A stretch of 23,534 nt of DNA from JBEKYD01 sp049509915 (GTDB lineage: Bacteria; Acidobacteriota; Terriglobia; Bryobacterales; Bryobacteraceae), in NCBI GenBank assembly GCA_049509915.1, contig JBEKZL010000097.1, positions 1 through 23,534 on the forward strand. The letters run 5' to 3'. This document shows positions 8,381 through 16,566 of this stretch, one piece after another; position 1 is the stretch's first letter, and each line of letters opens with the position of its first letter. Under the pieces are notes generated by a model that saw only the letters and a program-made list of their open reading frames with translations, was not told where the DNA came from and searched no databases. The position numbers and the translations under genes were made by a program.

Positions 8381-9064
8381 ATGACATCCGAAATCATACC
8401 ATCTACTGTGCGTGGACTTAGACTTGTTACTGGAACGCCACTTCGGATGCGCAAGCTCGCTATTCTGGAACCGCTGTTGGTATTCGGCCTCATCGTCGCG
8501 TACATCTGGAAGCTGCGGTTCACCCACCCCAAGTGCTGGATAGCAATTCCGGCCCTAATGTTGTTGTCGCACCTGCTGCGCCGCGAGAGCGCCCGCGCGC
8601 TTGGCTTCGAGCCGCGCACCTTGCGCCACGGGCTGGACGAACTGGCGCCGCTGCTGATCCTGATTGCACTGCTGATGCTGGCGGCAGGCACGCTGCTGCG
8701 TTCGCTCCGACAGACCGGTTTCGACGCCGGCCTGGCCGGTCTGGCCGCCTATCTGCTCTGGGGGCTGACGCAGCAATACGCCCTGAACGGCTATTTTCTG
8801 AATCGTTTCGACGCGGTATTCTCCAGCCGTGCCGCCTCTTCCTCCGTCACTGCGCTGCTGTTTTCCGCCGTGCACGCGCCCAATCCGTTTCTTATGGCCG
8901 TCACACTCCCGCTGGGGTGGTGCGCGACACTGCTGTACCGGCGAACACGCAATTTGTACCTGCTCGGAATCGCGCACGGTACGATCGGGCTACTGCTGTT
9001 TGTGACGGTGCCGGACTCCGTCAGCCACCATCTGCGGGTCGGTCCAGGGTGGTTCCGGCCGTAG
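8381..9064 (+). CDS. CPBP-family membrane protein lacking the catalytic Glu pair
   Basis: Integral membrane protein of the CPBP/Abi (CAAX protease and bacteriocin-processing) family, 227 residues with about six hydrophobic segments (for example 28-45, 52-66, 88-105, 116-130, 155-180, 192-210). In active members the first motif is EExxxR. Here it reads Q131-Q132-Y-A-L-N136, so both Glu and the Arg are replaced. The second motif FxxxH (F161-H165) and the third-motif His (H199, GIAHG) are kept. It may be a non-proteolytic relative. The start is uncertain: ATG at 8381 leaves only 39 bp to the divergent GH127 start, while ATG at 8447 (MRKLAILEP) would give room for promoters. Neither has a strong ribosome site. 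Confidence 0.75.
   Translation: MTSEIIPSTVRGLRLVTGTPLRMRKLAILEPLLVFGLIVAYIWKLRFTHPKCWIAIPALMLLSHLLRRESARALGFEPRTLRHGLDELAPLLILIALLMLAAGTLLRSLRQTGFDAGLAGLAAYLLWGLTQQYALNGYFLNRFDAVFSSRAASSSVTALLFSAVHAPNPFLMAVTLPLGWCATLLYRRTRNLYLLGIAHGTIGLLLFVTVPDSVSHHLRVGPGWFRP
8393..8398 (-). promoter_or_regulatory. Possible -10 box for the GH127-DUF4038 operon
   Basis: The minus strand reads TATGAT (5 of 6 to TATAAT), about 52 nt before the ATG at 8341. No good -35 is present. It lies inside the first codons of the divergent CPBP gene if that gene starts at 8381, which favours the later CPBP start at 8447. Confidence 0.35.
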
Positions 9065-9189
9065 ACAGAACTAAGCTCCCTGGCGGTCGCGGCTCGGTTT
9101 GACGCGGCTCCGTGGTCCCCGCGGGTATCGGAGAGAGCCCGGCTCGGGTATCATGAATCAGACTGAAGAGTCCTCGAATGGAGGTTTCC

Positions 9190-10404
9190 ATGGGCTGTGA
9201 ATCGCCGGCCGCGCGGCGCCGCTTCCTGCAAACGGCGGGAGGCGCGCTCTTGCTCGGGCCGCGGACGGTATTTGGGTCCGAAGCTAATTCGACGGTGGAA
9301 GTGGGGCTGGTGGGCTGCGGCGGGCGCGGCAACTGGATCGCGCCTTTCTTCCCCCAACATGCCGGCGCCCGGGTCGTGGCGGTTGCGGACGTGATTAAGA
9401 GCAGGCTCGACGCGACGCGCGAGAAATTGGAGGTGGATGCGGGCCGCGCCTACTGGGGGCCGGAAGCGTACCGCGAACTGGCGCAATCGAAGCTCGACGC
9501 CGTGGTGATCGAGACCCCGACGTATTTCCATCCGGCGCATGCCGCGGCGGCGGTGGATGCGGGCAAGCACGTCTTCTGCGCCAAACCGGTGGCGGTGGAC
9601 GTTCCCGACAGCAAGGGCTTTCTCGCGAGCGGGCAGATGGCGCAAGACAAGGGCTTGAGCTTCTGGGTGGATTTCCAGAGCCGCGCCCGCCCCGTATTTC
9701 AGGAGGCGGTCACGCGGATTCAGCGTGGCGACATCGGCCCGGTCGCGATGGCCCAAGTCTTCTATTATGCCAACCGGCCCTGGGTGGACCGCTCCACGCC
9801 AGGCATGGAACCCGGGCTAAAGCGGATCGTCAACTGGCTGGGAGACCGCACCATCAGCGGAGACATCATCGTCGAGCAGAACGTCCATGTTCTGGACATG
9901 GCGAACTGGTATCTGGGAGCCCACCCGCTGAAGGCAACCGGCGCCGGCGGACGGACCGGCTGGGAGGGAACCAAGAGCGACACCGGCGACGCCTGGGACC
10001 ACTTCGCGGTCACCTACTGGTACCCGGGCGAGGTCCATGCCACCTTCAGTTCGCATCAACTCACGGGCCGGTTCTCCGACCTGTGCGTGCGCTGCTTTGG
10101 CTTGAAGGGCTGCGCCGACACGCACTACGGCGGCCTGGTGCGGATCCTGGCCGACGATCCAGACAAGACTTGGACCGGCGCCGAAAAGGACGATACATTC
10201 ACGGCCGGCTGCATCGCCAACGTCCGGGACTTCGTCGAGAGCGTCAAGAACGGGAAGCCGATCAACAATGCCGCCTCGGCCGTCGAGAGCAACCTTACCG
10301 GCATTCTCGGCCGGACTGCAGCTTACCGCGGAGGCATGTTCTCCTGGGACGAAATGATGGCTTCCTCCGAGAAATGGGAAACCAGCTTGAAACTCAAGTG
10401 GTAA
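9190..10404 (+). CDS. Tat-exported Gfo/Idh/MocA family oxidoreductase
   Basis: NAD(P)-dependent dehydrogenase of the glucose-fructose oxidoreductase family, 404 residues. The start is ATG at 9190, with GGAGG 5 nt upstream; the in-frame ATG at 9178 overlaps that ribosome site and is less likely. Residues 8-30 (ARRRFLQTAGGALLLG) are a Tat signal. The Rossmann glycine motif is GLVGCGGRG at 39-47, the catalytic-Lys motif is CAKPV (K132; the usual form is EKP), and the second-domain motif is EQNVHVLD (about 229-236). Export of a family member with tightly bound cofactor is known for glucose-fructose oxidoreductase. It is followed 11 nt later by a sugar-isomerase-like gene. The substrate is probably a sugar or cyclitol; which one is unknown. 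Confidence 0.9.
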   Translation: MGCESPAARRRFLQTAGGALLLGPRTVFGSEANSTVEVGLVGCGGRGNWIAPFFPQHAGARVVAVADVIKSRLDATREKLEVDAGRAYWGPEAYRELAQSKLDAVVIETPTYFHPAHAAAAVDAGKHVFCAKPVAVDVPDSKGFLASGQMAQDKGLSFWVDFQSRARPVFQEAVTRIQRGDIGPVAMAQVFYYANRPWVDRSTPGMEPGLKRIVNWLGDRTISGDIIVEQNVHVLDMANWYLGAHPLKATGAGGRTGWEGTKSDTGDAWDHFAVTYWYPGEVHATFSSHQLTGRFSDLCVRCFGLKGCADTHYGGLVRILADDPDKTWTGAEKDDTFTAGCIANVRDFVESVKNGKPINNAASAVESNLTGILGRTAAYRGGMFSWDEMMASSEKWETSLKLKW

Positions 10405-10415
10405 AGGATAATCTC

Positions 10416-11267
10416 ATGGTGAAGATCACTCGTCGCACTCTGCTCCAACTTGCGGCGGCCGCCGGACTTGGCGGGCGCCTGGCTGGCGGCTCTGCCCGCA
10501 ACCTGTCCATCGGCGTCACCGACTGGAACCTGAATCTCGGCGCCAACCCGGAGGCGCTGCCGCTGGCGGCGCGAATCGGTTTTGAGGGCGTCCAGGTTTC
10601 CTTCGGCAGGCGCCTGGTCAACGACAAAATGCCGCTGGACGATCCGGCGATCATTGCTCGTTATCTGGCTCTTTCGAAGGAGCACAGGATTCCGATCGAC
10701 GGTACCTGCGTCGATAAGCTCCACGACAACGGGCTGAAGAGCGACCGGCTCGCCATCCGTTGGGTGCGCGATTCCATTCGCCTCACCAGCGCATTGAAGA
10801 CCAGGGTGCTGCTTCTTCCGTTCTTCGGGAAATGGGCCATTCTGAACCGGGACGAAGGGAATGCCGTGGCCGACGCACTGCGGGAAGTGACGGCCGAGGC
10901 AGAGAAGGCCGGCGTCATTCTGGGGCTCGAAGACACCATCTCGGCCGAGGACAACGTGCGCATCATGGACCGCGCCAAGTCGAAAAGTGTATCCGTGTAT
11001 TACGATATCGGGAATTCAGCGGGCGCCGGCTTCGACGTGGTGAAAGAGATCCGCTGGCTGGGTAAGGACCGGATCTGCCAGTTCCATTTGAAGGACAACC
11101 CTCACTACCTGGGGGAGGGGACGATTCCTGTCCCGCAAGTGATCGAAGCCATTGCCGATATCGGGTTCCGGGGGGCCGCTAACCTGGAAACCGACACCCA
11201 TGCCGGATCTACTGTGGAGGCCGATATGCGCAAGAACCTGGCCTACATCCGCCAATTGATGGGCTAA
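10416..11267 (+). CDS. Tat-exported sugar phosphate isomerase/epimerase-like TIM barrel
   Basis: Metal-dependent xylose-isomerase-like (AP endonuclease 2 superfamily) protein of 283 residues. The start is ATG at 10416 with AGGA 7 nt upstream and 11 nt after the Gfo/Idh stop. An open frame reaches back into the previous gene but has no support. The N-terminus KITRRTLLQLAAAAGLGG is a Tat-type signal, so the protein probably acts outside the cytoplasm, where sugar phosphates are not expected. Metal-ligand positions of the family are visible: E172 (GLEDT), D197 (YYDIGN), H224 (FHLKD) and E258 (NLETDTH). Pairing with a Gfo/Idh dehydrogenase suggests that the two act in sequence on one sugar, as an oxidation followed by isomerisation or elimination. 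That is inference. Confidence 0.88.
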   Translation: MVKITRRTLLQLAAAAGLGGRLAGGSARNLSIGVTDWNLNLGANPEALPLAARIGFEGVQVSFGRRLVNDKMPLDDPAIIARYLALSKEHRIPIDGTCVDKLHDNGLKSDRLAIRWVRDSIRLTSALKTRVLLLPFFGKWAILNRDEGNAVADALREVTAEAEKAGVILGLEDTISAEDNVRIMDRAKSKSVSVYYDIGNSAGAGFDVVKEIRWLGKDRICQFHLKDNPHYLGEGTIPVPQVIEAIADIGFRGAANLETDTHAGSTVEADMRKNLAYIRQLMG

Positions 11268-11304
11268 TCGCTTACCTTACGGCCGCCGCTAATGCGGATA
11301 GGGA

Positions 11305-11333
11305 TTGCGTCGAGAAGCGGGCGGGCATATAAT
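11305..11333 (+). promoter_or_regulatory. Sigma-70-type promoter for the small secreted protein
   Basis: TTGCGT (11305-11310) and a perfect TATAAT (11328-11333) are separated by exactly 17 nt. Transcription would start near 11340, about 30 nt before the ATG at 11372. This is the best vegetative-type promoter I see in the window, and it separates this gene from the preceding operon. Confidence 0.6.
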
Positions 11334-11371
11334 TTCGGTTAAACAGGTCGTTTTATTTGAAGAAATATGCC

Positions 11372-11764
11372 ATGGTTAAATCTGTAATTGTCGCTTCTAT
11401 TTCGCTTGCCCTTGCCGTGCCGGCGTTCGCCAAAACGCACCAAGACACCTACCCCGTTCCTTGCAGCGAGCTGTGGTCCGCGGTCAAGGACACTCTCAGG
11501 AATTCCGGGCACTACGGCATCATTTCGACTGACAACACCGAAATGACTGCGTCCTACAATTTTGCCGGGGCGATCCGCCAGCGAACGAACTCCGTCCTCT
11601 TAAACGCCCAGGGCTCCGGCTGTACGATGCAAATCCAGTCGAGTTATCGCGGACCCGCGCACGACGACGCGGGCGATTTCAAGAAGCGCGTGGAAGAGTC
11701 CTTGGCCAAGCTGAAAGGGTCGGCGCCTTCCGAGCCCGCTAAACCGGCGGACGCAAAAAAATAA
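11372..11764 (+). CDS. Small secreted protein of unknown function
   Basis: I do not recognise this family. It is 130 residues from ATG at 11372, with a weak GAAGAAA ribosome site. TTG at 11357 would add MKKYA and is possible. Residues 1-20 form a clear Sec signal ending in VPAFA, giving a mature protein of about 110 residues with two cysteines (CSELW and GSGCTM), which could form a disulfide. The last 15 or so residues are rich in Ala, Pro and Lys (SEPAKPADAKK), a flexible tail. The core alternates predicted strands with a terminal helix. It has its own promoter and stands alone between two operons. Confidence 0.75.
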   Translation: MVKSVIVASISLALAVPAFAKTHQDTYPVPCSELWSAVKDTLRNSGHYGIISTDNTEMTASYNFAGAIRQRTNSVLLNAQGSGCTMQIQSSYRGPAHDDAGDFKKRVEESLAKLKGSAPSEPAKPADAKK

Positions 11765-11939
11765 CTCTCCCAGCCCCGCCGATGACTCCCACATGGGTTC
11801 GCCCGGTATTCACTGAGTTTCCCGTCGTGTAAGGGTCTTGGATTCAAGGCCGTCGCCCCGATTAAAAGGGGAGCGAACCGCTGGCAAGGTACACGGTAAC
11901 GCGCGTCGCGGGCCGTGTGGCGGCCGGGGTGCGTTCCGC

Positions 11940-13427
11940 CTATTTCCCGGACGGCTGAGCCACGTTTTGCGTGGTCTTCGGATCGCCCAGCGCCTCGGAG
12001 CGAAGCACGTTGACCGGCGGCAAGGTCGAAGCGTCCCAACCACCGCCGAGGGCCTTGACCAGGTCCACGGCGGCGCTCATGCGCTGCTGCAGGATGGTGA
12101 TGGCAGTCTGCTCGTCGCCCAAAGCGATGATCTGAGTTGTGATGACATTCAGGTACGAGTCCGTTCCCGCCCTATACCGGGCCATCTCGAGAGTCACCGC
12201 CTCTTCAGCGGCCACCACGGCTTCCTGTTCCTGGACCGCCTCTTCCGCCAGATATCGCAAGTTCGCCAGATCGTCCTCGACCTCCTGAAAGGCGGAGAGC
12301 ACCGTCTGCCGGTAGCCGGCAACGGTCGAGTCGTAGGACGCTTGGGCGCTCTGGAGCGCGGCGCCACGGCGGCCAAAATCGAACAGCGTTTGCGAGACCG
12401 AAGGAGACGTCGACCAATAGCGGCTTGCGGCGGTGAACAAACTCGCCAGACTTGTGGAAAGCAGACCGGGAGTAGCCGAAAGGGCCAGCGTGGGGTAGTA
12501 AGCGGCCTGGGCGATACCGATGCTCGCGTTGGCCGCGGCCACCTGTCGTTCCGCCGCCGCAATGTCGGGACGCCGCTCCAGAAGCTGCGAGGGAACACCC
12601 ATCGGAATGGGCGGAGGCGGGCCTGCGATCTTGCCGGCGCCGATCTCGAGCGAGGACGGCAACTGGCCGGTCAGCATGGCGATCGCGTGCTCGGCCTCGG
12701 CTCGCGCGATGTGCATCTGCGAATACTGGGCCTTGGCGCCGGCAAGCTGGGTTTGCGCCAGGGTAATATCGGACCTCGATGCCACTCCGCCAGTATGGCG
12801 GTTGATGGTGAGCTGCAGGTTCTTGTCGTAGGTTTCGATGGTATCGCTCAGCACCTTCATCTGCATGTCCTGGGCCGACAACAGGAAGTAATCGGTGGCG
12901 AGCAGCGCCTGCTGGCTTAGGCGCATATTTTCGAGATCGGCCGCGCTCACCTGCGCGTTATCCACGGCGTTCTCGACGGACAGACGAACCCGGCCCCACA
13001 AATCCGGCTCCCAGGTCGCCGCCACAGGCAAGGAAAAGCTCTGGGTGCTTCCCGCCCCTTTCGCGTTCCTTCCCACGTAGCTTTGGGTGATGGTGGGAGT
13101 GGTTCCGATCGAGGGATAGTAATTGGCATGGTTGGCCAGCACCGTTGCCCGCGCCTGCCGGAACTGTGCCTCGGCCTGTTTGACGTTCTGGTTATTGAGA
13201 GTGACCAGCTCTTCCAGCCGGTTCAGTTGCGGATCGCCGAAAATCTCCCACCACTTGCCTTTCATCAGGCCATCGGCGGGAGCGGCCATCTTCCACTGGC
13301 TGTTGCCGGCCATTTCCTTAAGCGCTGGTGGCGGCGTCTGTGTCACCGGCCGCTGGTATCGCGGGCCGATGGTGCATCCGGAACAGACCAGAGAGGCAAG
13401 AACCGCAAGTTTCGAGTGTCGGGTCAT
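11940..13427 (-). CDS. RND efflux outer-membrane lipoprotein, NodT/OprM type
   Basis: TolC-like outer-membrane channel that completes a tripartite efflux pump. It is 495 residues from ATG at 13427. That start overlaps the stop of the MdtC-like gene by one base (TAATG), so translation is coupled; the open frame upstream of it lies inside that pump gene. The signal is of lipoprotein type with the lipidated residue at C18 (LVCSGC, then TIGPRYQRP, the usual start of the mature family). Two outer-membrane efflux repeats follow. The family motifs LLERRPDI (about 291-298) and VKALGGGW near the C-terminus are present. It is the last gene of the mdtABC-like operon, corresponding in position to opmB of the Pseudomonas muxABC-opmB operon. 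Confidence 0.92.
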   Translation of the reverse strand: MTRHSKLAVLASLVCSGCTIGPRYQRPVTQTPPPALKEMAGNSQWKMAAPADGLMKGKWWEIFGDPQLNRLEELVTLNNQNVKQAEAQFRQARATVLANHANYYPSIGTTPTITQSYVGRNAKGAGSTQSFSLPVAATWEPDLWGRVRLSVENAVDNAQVSAADLENMRLSQQALLATDYFLLSAQDMQMKVLSDTIETYDKNLQLTINRHTGGVASRSDITLAQTQLAGAKAQYSQMHIARAEAEHAIAMLTGQLPSSLEIGAGKIAGPPPPIPMGVPSQLLERRPDIAAAERQVAAANASIGIAQAAYYPTLALSATPGLLSTSLASLFTAASRYWSTSPSVSQTLFDFGRRGAALQSAQASYDSTVAGYRQTVLSAFQEVEDDLANLRYLAEEAVQEQEAVVAAEEAVTLEMARYRAGTDSYLNVITTQIIALGDEQTAITILQQRMSAAVDLVKALGGGWDASTLPPVNVLRSEALGDPKTTQNVAQPSGK

Positions 13428-16400
13428 TAGTCGCCGCTCTCCGCCAGCCCGCCGGGAATAAGAAACCCGGGGCGGTGTTTGTAACTCGGCTGCCGCCGGG
13501 TGAAACGCTTTCGAAGACGGTCGAAATAGAGATAGATCACGGGTGTAGTGAACAAAGTCAACATCTGGCTGACCAGGAGGCCGCCCACGATGGAAATTCC
13601 GAGAGGCTTGCGCAACTCCGCGCCGGCGCCCCAGCCGAGCGCCATCGGCAACCCGCCCAGCAGCGCGCACATGGTGGTCATCATAATGGGCCGGAAGCGC
13701 AGCAGGCAGGCCTGGTAGATGGCGTCGCGCGAATTCATGCCTTCGTTGCGTTCGGCCGCCAGGGCGAAATCGATCATCATGATGGCGTTCTTCTTGACGA
13801 TGCCGATGAGCAGGATGATTCCGATCATGCCCACGATGTCCAGATCGCTTTTGAACAGGACCATGGCCACCAGAGCTCCCACCCCGGCCGACGGCAGCGT
13901 CGAGATGATGGTCAGAGGGTGGACCAGGCTCTCGTAGAGAATTCCCAGCACGATATAAACGGCGAGAAGGGCCGTCGCGATCAGGATGGGCTGATTGTCG
14001 AGCGCTTCCTGATACGCCCGCGCCGTGCCGGCGAACTTGCCGGTGATGCTGGCGGGCAGGCCCATCTCCACTTCCGCCCGGTTAATCGCCGTCACGGCGT
14101 CGCTGAGCGAGACATTTTCGGCCAGGTTGAACGAGAGCGTGGTGGCCGGGAACTGGCCCTGGTGCGGCAGCGAAATGGGCGTCAGCCCTTGGGTGAAGTG
14201 GGTAAAGGTGGATAGGGGAACGTCGGTGCCTTTGGGCGTCTGTACATAGATCGTTTTGAGGAAGTCCGGGTTTTCCCACCATTGCTGCTGCAGGGCCAGG
14301 ACCACGTGATACTGATTGATCGACTTGTACATGACCGAGACCTGGCGCTGGCCGAATGCGTCATAGAGCGCGGAATCGACGGCCTGCGCCGTAAGACCAA
14401 GGCGCGAAGCGGTATCGCGGTCGATGATCACATTGGAGGACAAGCCGGAAGTCTGCTGGTCGCTGCTGACGTCGGCAATCTCCGGAAGCGTCATGAGCCG
14501 GTCCAGCACTTTCGGCCCCCAGACGGCCAGCGAGTCGAAGTCGGGCCCCTGCAGCGTGTACTGGTATTGCGCGTTGCCCTGCCGGCCGCCGACGCGCACG
14601 TCCTGGGAGTTCTGCAGGAACAGGGTTGCCCCGGGGACACCCGAGGTCTGGCGGCGGATGCGGGCGACCACCTGGTCGGAGGTGGACTTGCGTACTCCCA
14701 CCGGCTTTAACTGGACGTTAATCTGGGACGAGTTGCCGCCGAATCCGCCGCCGCTGGTGCCCGCGATCATGGTGACGGTTTCGACATCCGGGTCCTTGCG
14801 AATTTTTTCCTCGAACCATTCCGATTTTCCCAATAACGCCTGGTAGGAGATGTGCTGTTCCCCCACGATGGCGCCCTGCAGACGCCCGGTATCCTGCTGC
14901 GGGAAAAATCCCTTCGGGATCTTGTCGTATAAGTAGACGTTAATGCCCACCGTGAGCAGCAGCGTGAGCAGGACCGAGGCCGGATGATTGAGCACCACGT
15001 TGAGCGCGGACGCATAAGTGGAGATGACCCACCGGTACACCTTTTCGGTCCAATTATAGAGGGAGCCGTGGCCGCGGTCTTCCTTGAGGAGCCAGGCGCA
15101 CATCATGGGCACGACGGTCAGCGACACAACCATGGAGATGCCGATGGACACCGAAAGCACCACCGCGAATTCGCGGAACAGCCGCCCCACCACGCCGCTC
15201 ATCATCAGGATGGGAATGAACACGGCAATCAGCGAGATGCTCATCGACAGCACCGTGAAACCGATTTCCTGGGCGCCCTTGAGGGCTGCCTGCATCGGTT
15301 TCATGCCGCTTTCGAGGTGGCGGGTAATGTTTTCGATCACTACGATCGCATCGTCCACCACGAATCCGGTCGCGATGGTCAGCGCCATCAGCGAAAGATT
15401 GTCCAGCGTGTAGCCGATCAGGTACATCGCGCCAAACGTGGCGATGATCGATACCGGTACCGATACGCTGGGAATAAACGTCGACCAGCCGTTGCGGAGG
15501 AAAACGAACACCACCAAAACCACCAGCACGATGGAGACGATCACGTTGCGCTGCGCGTCCCGCAGCGAGTCGCGGGTGGTGATGGTGCGGTCGCTGGCGA
15601 TACGGAAGCGGACTGTGGGCGGAAGCTGGGCCTGGAACTGCGGCATTAAGGCTTTGATCCGCGCGACGGTCTCGACGATGTTCGCGTTCGGCTGGCGGTT
15701 GATCTGGATCTGCACCATCGGGCTGCCATTGACCAGGCCGAAGTTGCGGACATCTTCATTGGCATCGATCACGCGGCCGAGGTCCGACAGGCGAACGGGC
15801 GCGCCGTTTCGATACACCACCACCAGGTTCTTGTAGTCCTTCGCCTGGAAAAGCTGATCGCTGGCGTAGATGGGAATCTCGGCATCGGAATTTGCCAGCG
15901 ACCCTTTCGGCTTATTCGCATTGGCGCTTTGGAGGAACGTGCCGATCTGATCAAGACCCACGTTGTATTTCGAGAGCGGCTGCGGGTTCACTTCCACGCG
16001 AACCGCGGGAAGCGAGCTTCCACCCACATTAACCTGGCCGACGCCGCTGACTTGCGCCAGCTTCTGCGCGAACACCGAGGAGGCGATGTCGTACAACTGC
16101 GGCCGGGGCACCACGTCCGATTCGAGAGTCATCAACAGAATCGGCTGATCGGCCGGATTGATTTTCCGGTATCGGGGCAGCGAGGGGAGATTGGAGGGGA
16201 GATAACCCGCGGCGGCGTTAATGGCCGCCTGAACGTCGCGCGCGGCCCCATTGATGTCGCGGCTCAGATCGAATTGGAGTACCACCGACGCGGCTCCGAC
16301 CGTGCTCCTGGATGTCATTTCCGTGACGCCGGCGATGCGCGTGAACTGCTTCTCGAGCGGCGTGGCGACCGCCGCCGCCATCACGTCGGGGCTCGCGCCC

Positions 16401-16555
16401 GGCAGGCCGCCGCTGACGAAGATGGTCGGAAAATCGACCTCCGGCAATGCCGCCACCGGCAATAGCGTATATCCGATCCCTCCGGCCAGCGTCACCGCAA
16501 CCAGCAGCAGCGTGGTAGCAACCGGCCTTTGAATGAATGGTGTGGAGATGCTCAT
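13427..16555 (-). CDS. mdtC: RND multidrug efflux pump subunit, MdtC-like
   Basis: Inner-membrane proton-driven HAE1-type RND transporter, 1042 residues, normal for the family, with 12 membrane spans and two large periplasmic loops. The N-terminus (FIQRPVATTLLLVAVTLAG, then LPEVDFPTI) and the DINGAARDVQAAINAA segment (100-114) match MdtC more than MdtB as I recall those sequences. Proton-relay residues are present: D401-D402 in GFVVDDAI, Lys in GIVKKNAIMMIDFA, and Arg in LLRFRPIMMTT. The start is ATG at 16555, 11 nt after the stop of the MdtB-like gene, with AGGA upstream. It probably forms a hetero-trimer with MdtB, as in the Enterobacterial system. Substrates cannot be read from sequence. 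Confidence 0.92.
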   Translation of the reverse strand: MSISTPFIQRPVATTLLLVAVTLAGGIGYTLLPVAALPEVDFPTIFVSGGLPGASPDVMAAAVATPLEKQFTRIAGVTEMTSRSTVGAASVVLQFDLSRDINGAARDVQAAINAAAGYLPSNLPSLPRYRKINPADQPILLMTLESDVVPRPQLYDIASSVFAQKLAQVSGVGQVNVGGSSLPAVRVEVNPQPLSKYNVGLDQIGTFLQSANANKPKGSLANSDAEIPIYASDQLFQAKDYKNLVVVYRNGAPVRLSDLGRVIDANEDVRNFGLVNGSPMVQIQINRQPNANIVETVARIKALMPQFQAQLPPTVRFRIASDRTITTRDSLRDAQRNVIVSIVLVVLVVFVFLRNGWSTFIPSVSVPVSIIATFGAMYLIGYTLDNLSLMALTIATGFVVDDAIVVIENITRHLESGMKPMQAALKGAQEIGFTVLSMSISLIAVFIPILMMSGVVGRLFREFAVVLSVSIGISMVVSLTVVPMMCAWLLKEDRGHGSLYNWTEKVYRWVISTYASALNVVLNHPASVLLTLLLTVGINVYLYDKIPKGFFPQQDTGRLQGAIVGEQHISYQALLGKSEWFEEKIRKDPDVETVTMIAGTSGGGFGGNSSQINVQLKPVGVRKSTSDQVVARIRRQTSGVPGATLFLQNSQDVRVGGRQGNAQYQYTLQGPDFDSLAVWGPKVLDRLMTLPEIADVSSDQQTSGLSSNVIIDRDTASRLGLTAQAVDSALYDAFGQRQVSVMYKSINQYHVVLALQQQWWENPDFLKTIYVQTPKGTDVPLSTFTHFTQGLTPISLPHQGQFPATTLSFNLAENVSLSDAVTAINRAEVEMGLPASITGKFAGTARAYQEALDNQPILIATALLAVYIVLGILYESLVHPLTIISTLPSAGVGALVAMVLFKSDLDIVGMIGIILLIGIVKKNAIMMIDFALAAERNEGMNSRDAIYQACLLRFRPIMMTTMCALLGGLPMALGWGAGAELRKPLGISIVGGLLVSQMLTLFTTPVIYLYFDRLRKRFTRRQPSYKHRPGFLIPGGLAESGD

Positions 16556-16566
16556 GGGCGCCAGTC

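Noticed and set aside
8342..8527. 62-codon N-terminal extension of the GH127 gene
   Set aside because: The extension has no family similarity and precedes a Tat signal with its own ribosome site; the extra sequence overlaps the divergent CPBP gene.
9084..9098. 15-base exact repeat CGGTCGCGGCTCGGT, also at 21912-21926
   Set aside because: In about 23.5 kb at this GC content a 15-base match is expected about once by chance. Both copies are intergenic and may be a dispersed repeat, but the window alone cannot show it.
11765..11939. Terminator between the convergent small-protein and efflux operons
   Set aside because: ACACGG/CCGTGT and CCCC/GGGG hairpins occur, but neither is followed by a T-run on the relevant strand, so no terminator is called.
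11838..12920. 360-codon plus-strand open frame across the end of the outer-membrane lipoprotein gene
   Set aside because: Antisense shadow without motif; it would overlap about 980 bp of a well supported gene.
13428..13670. 81-codon N-terminal extension of the outer-membrane lipoprotein
   Set aside because: It lies inside the MdtC-like gene in another frame, and the lipoprotein signal begins at the inner ATG.
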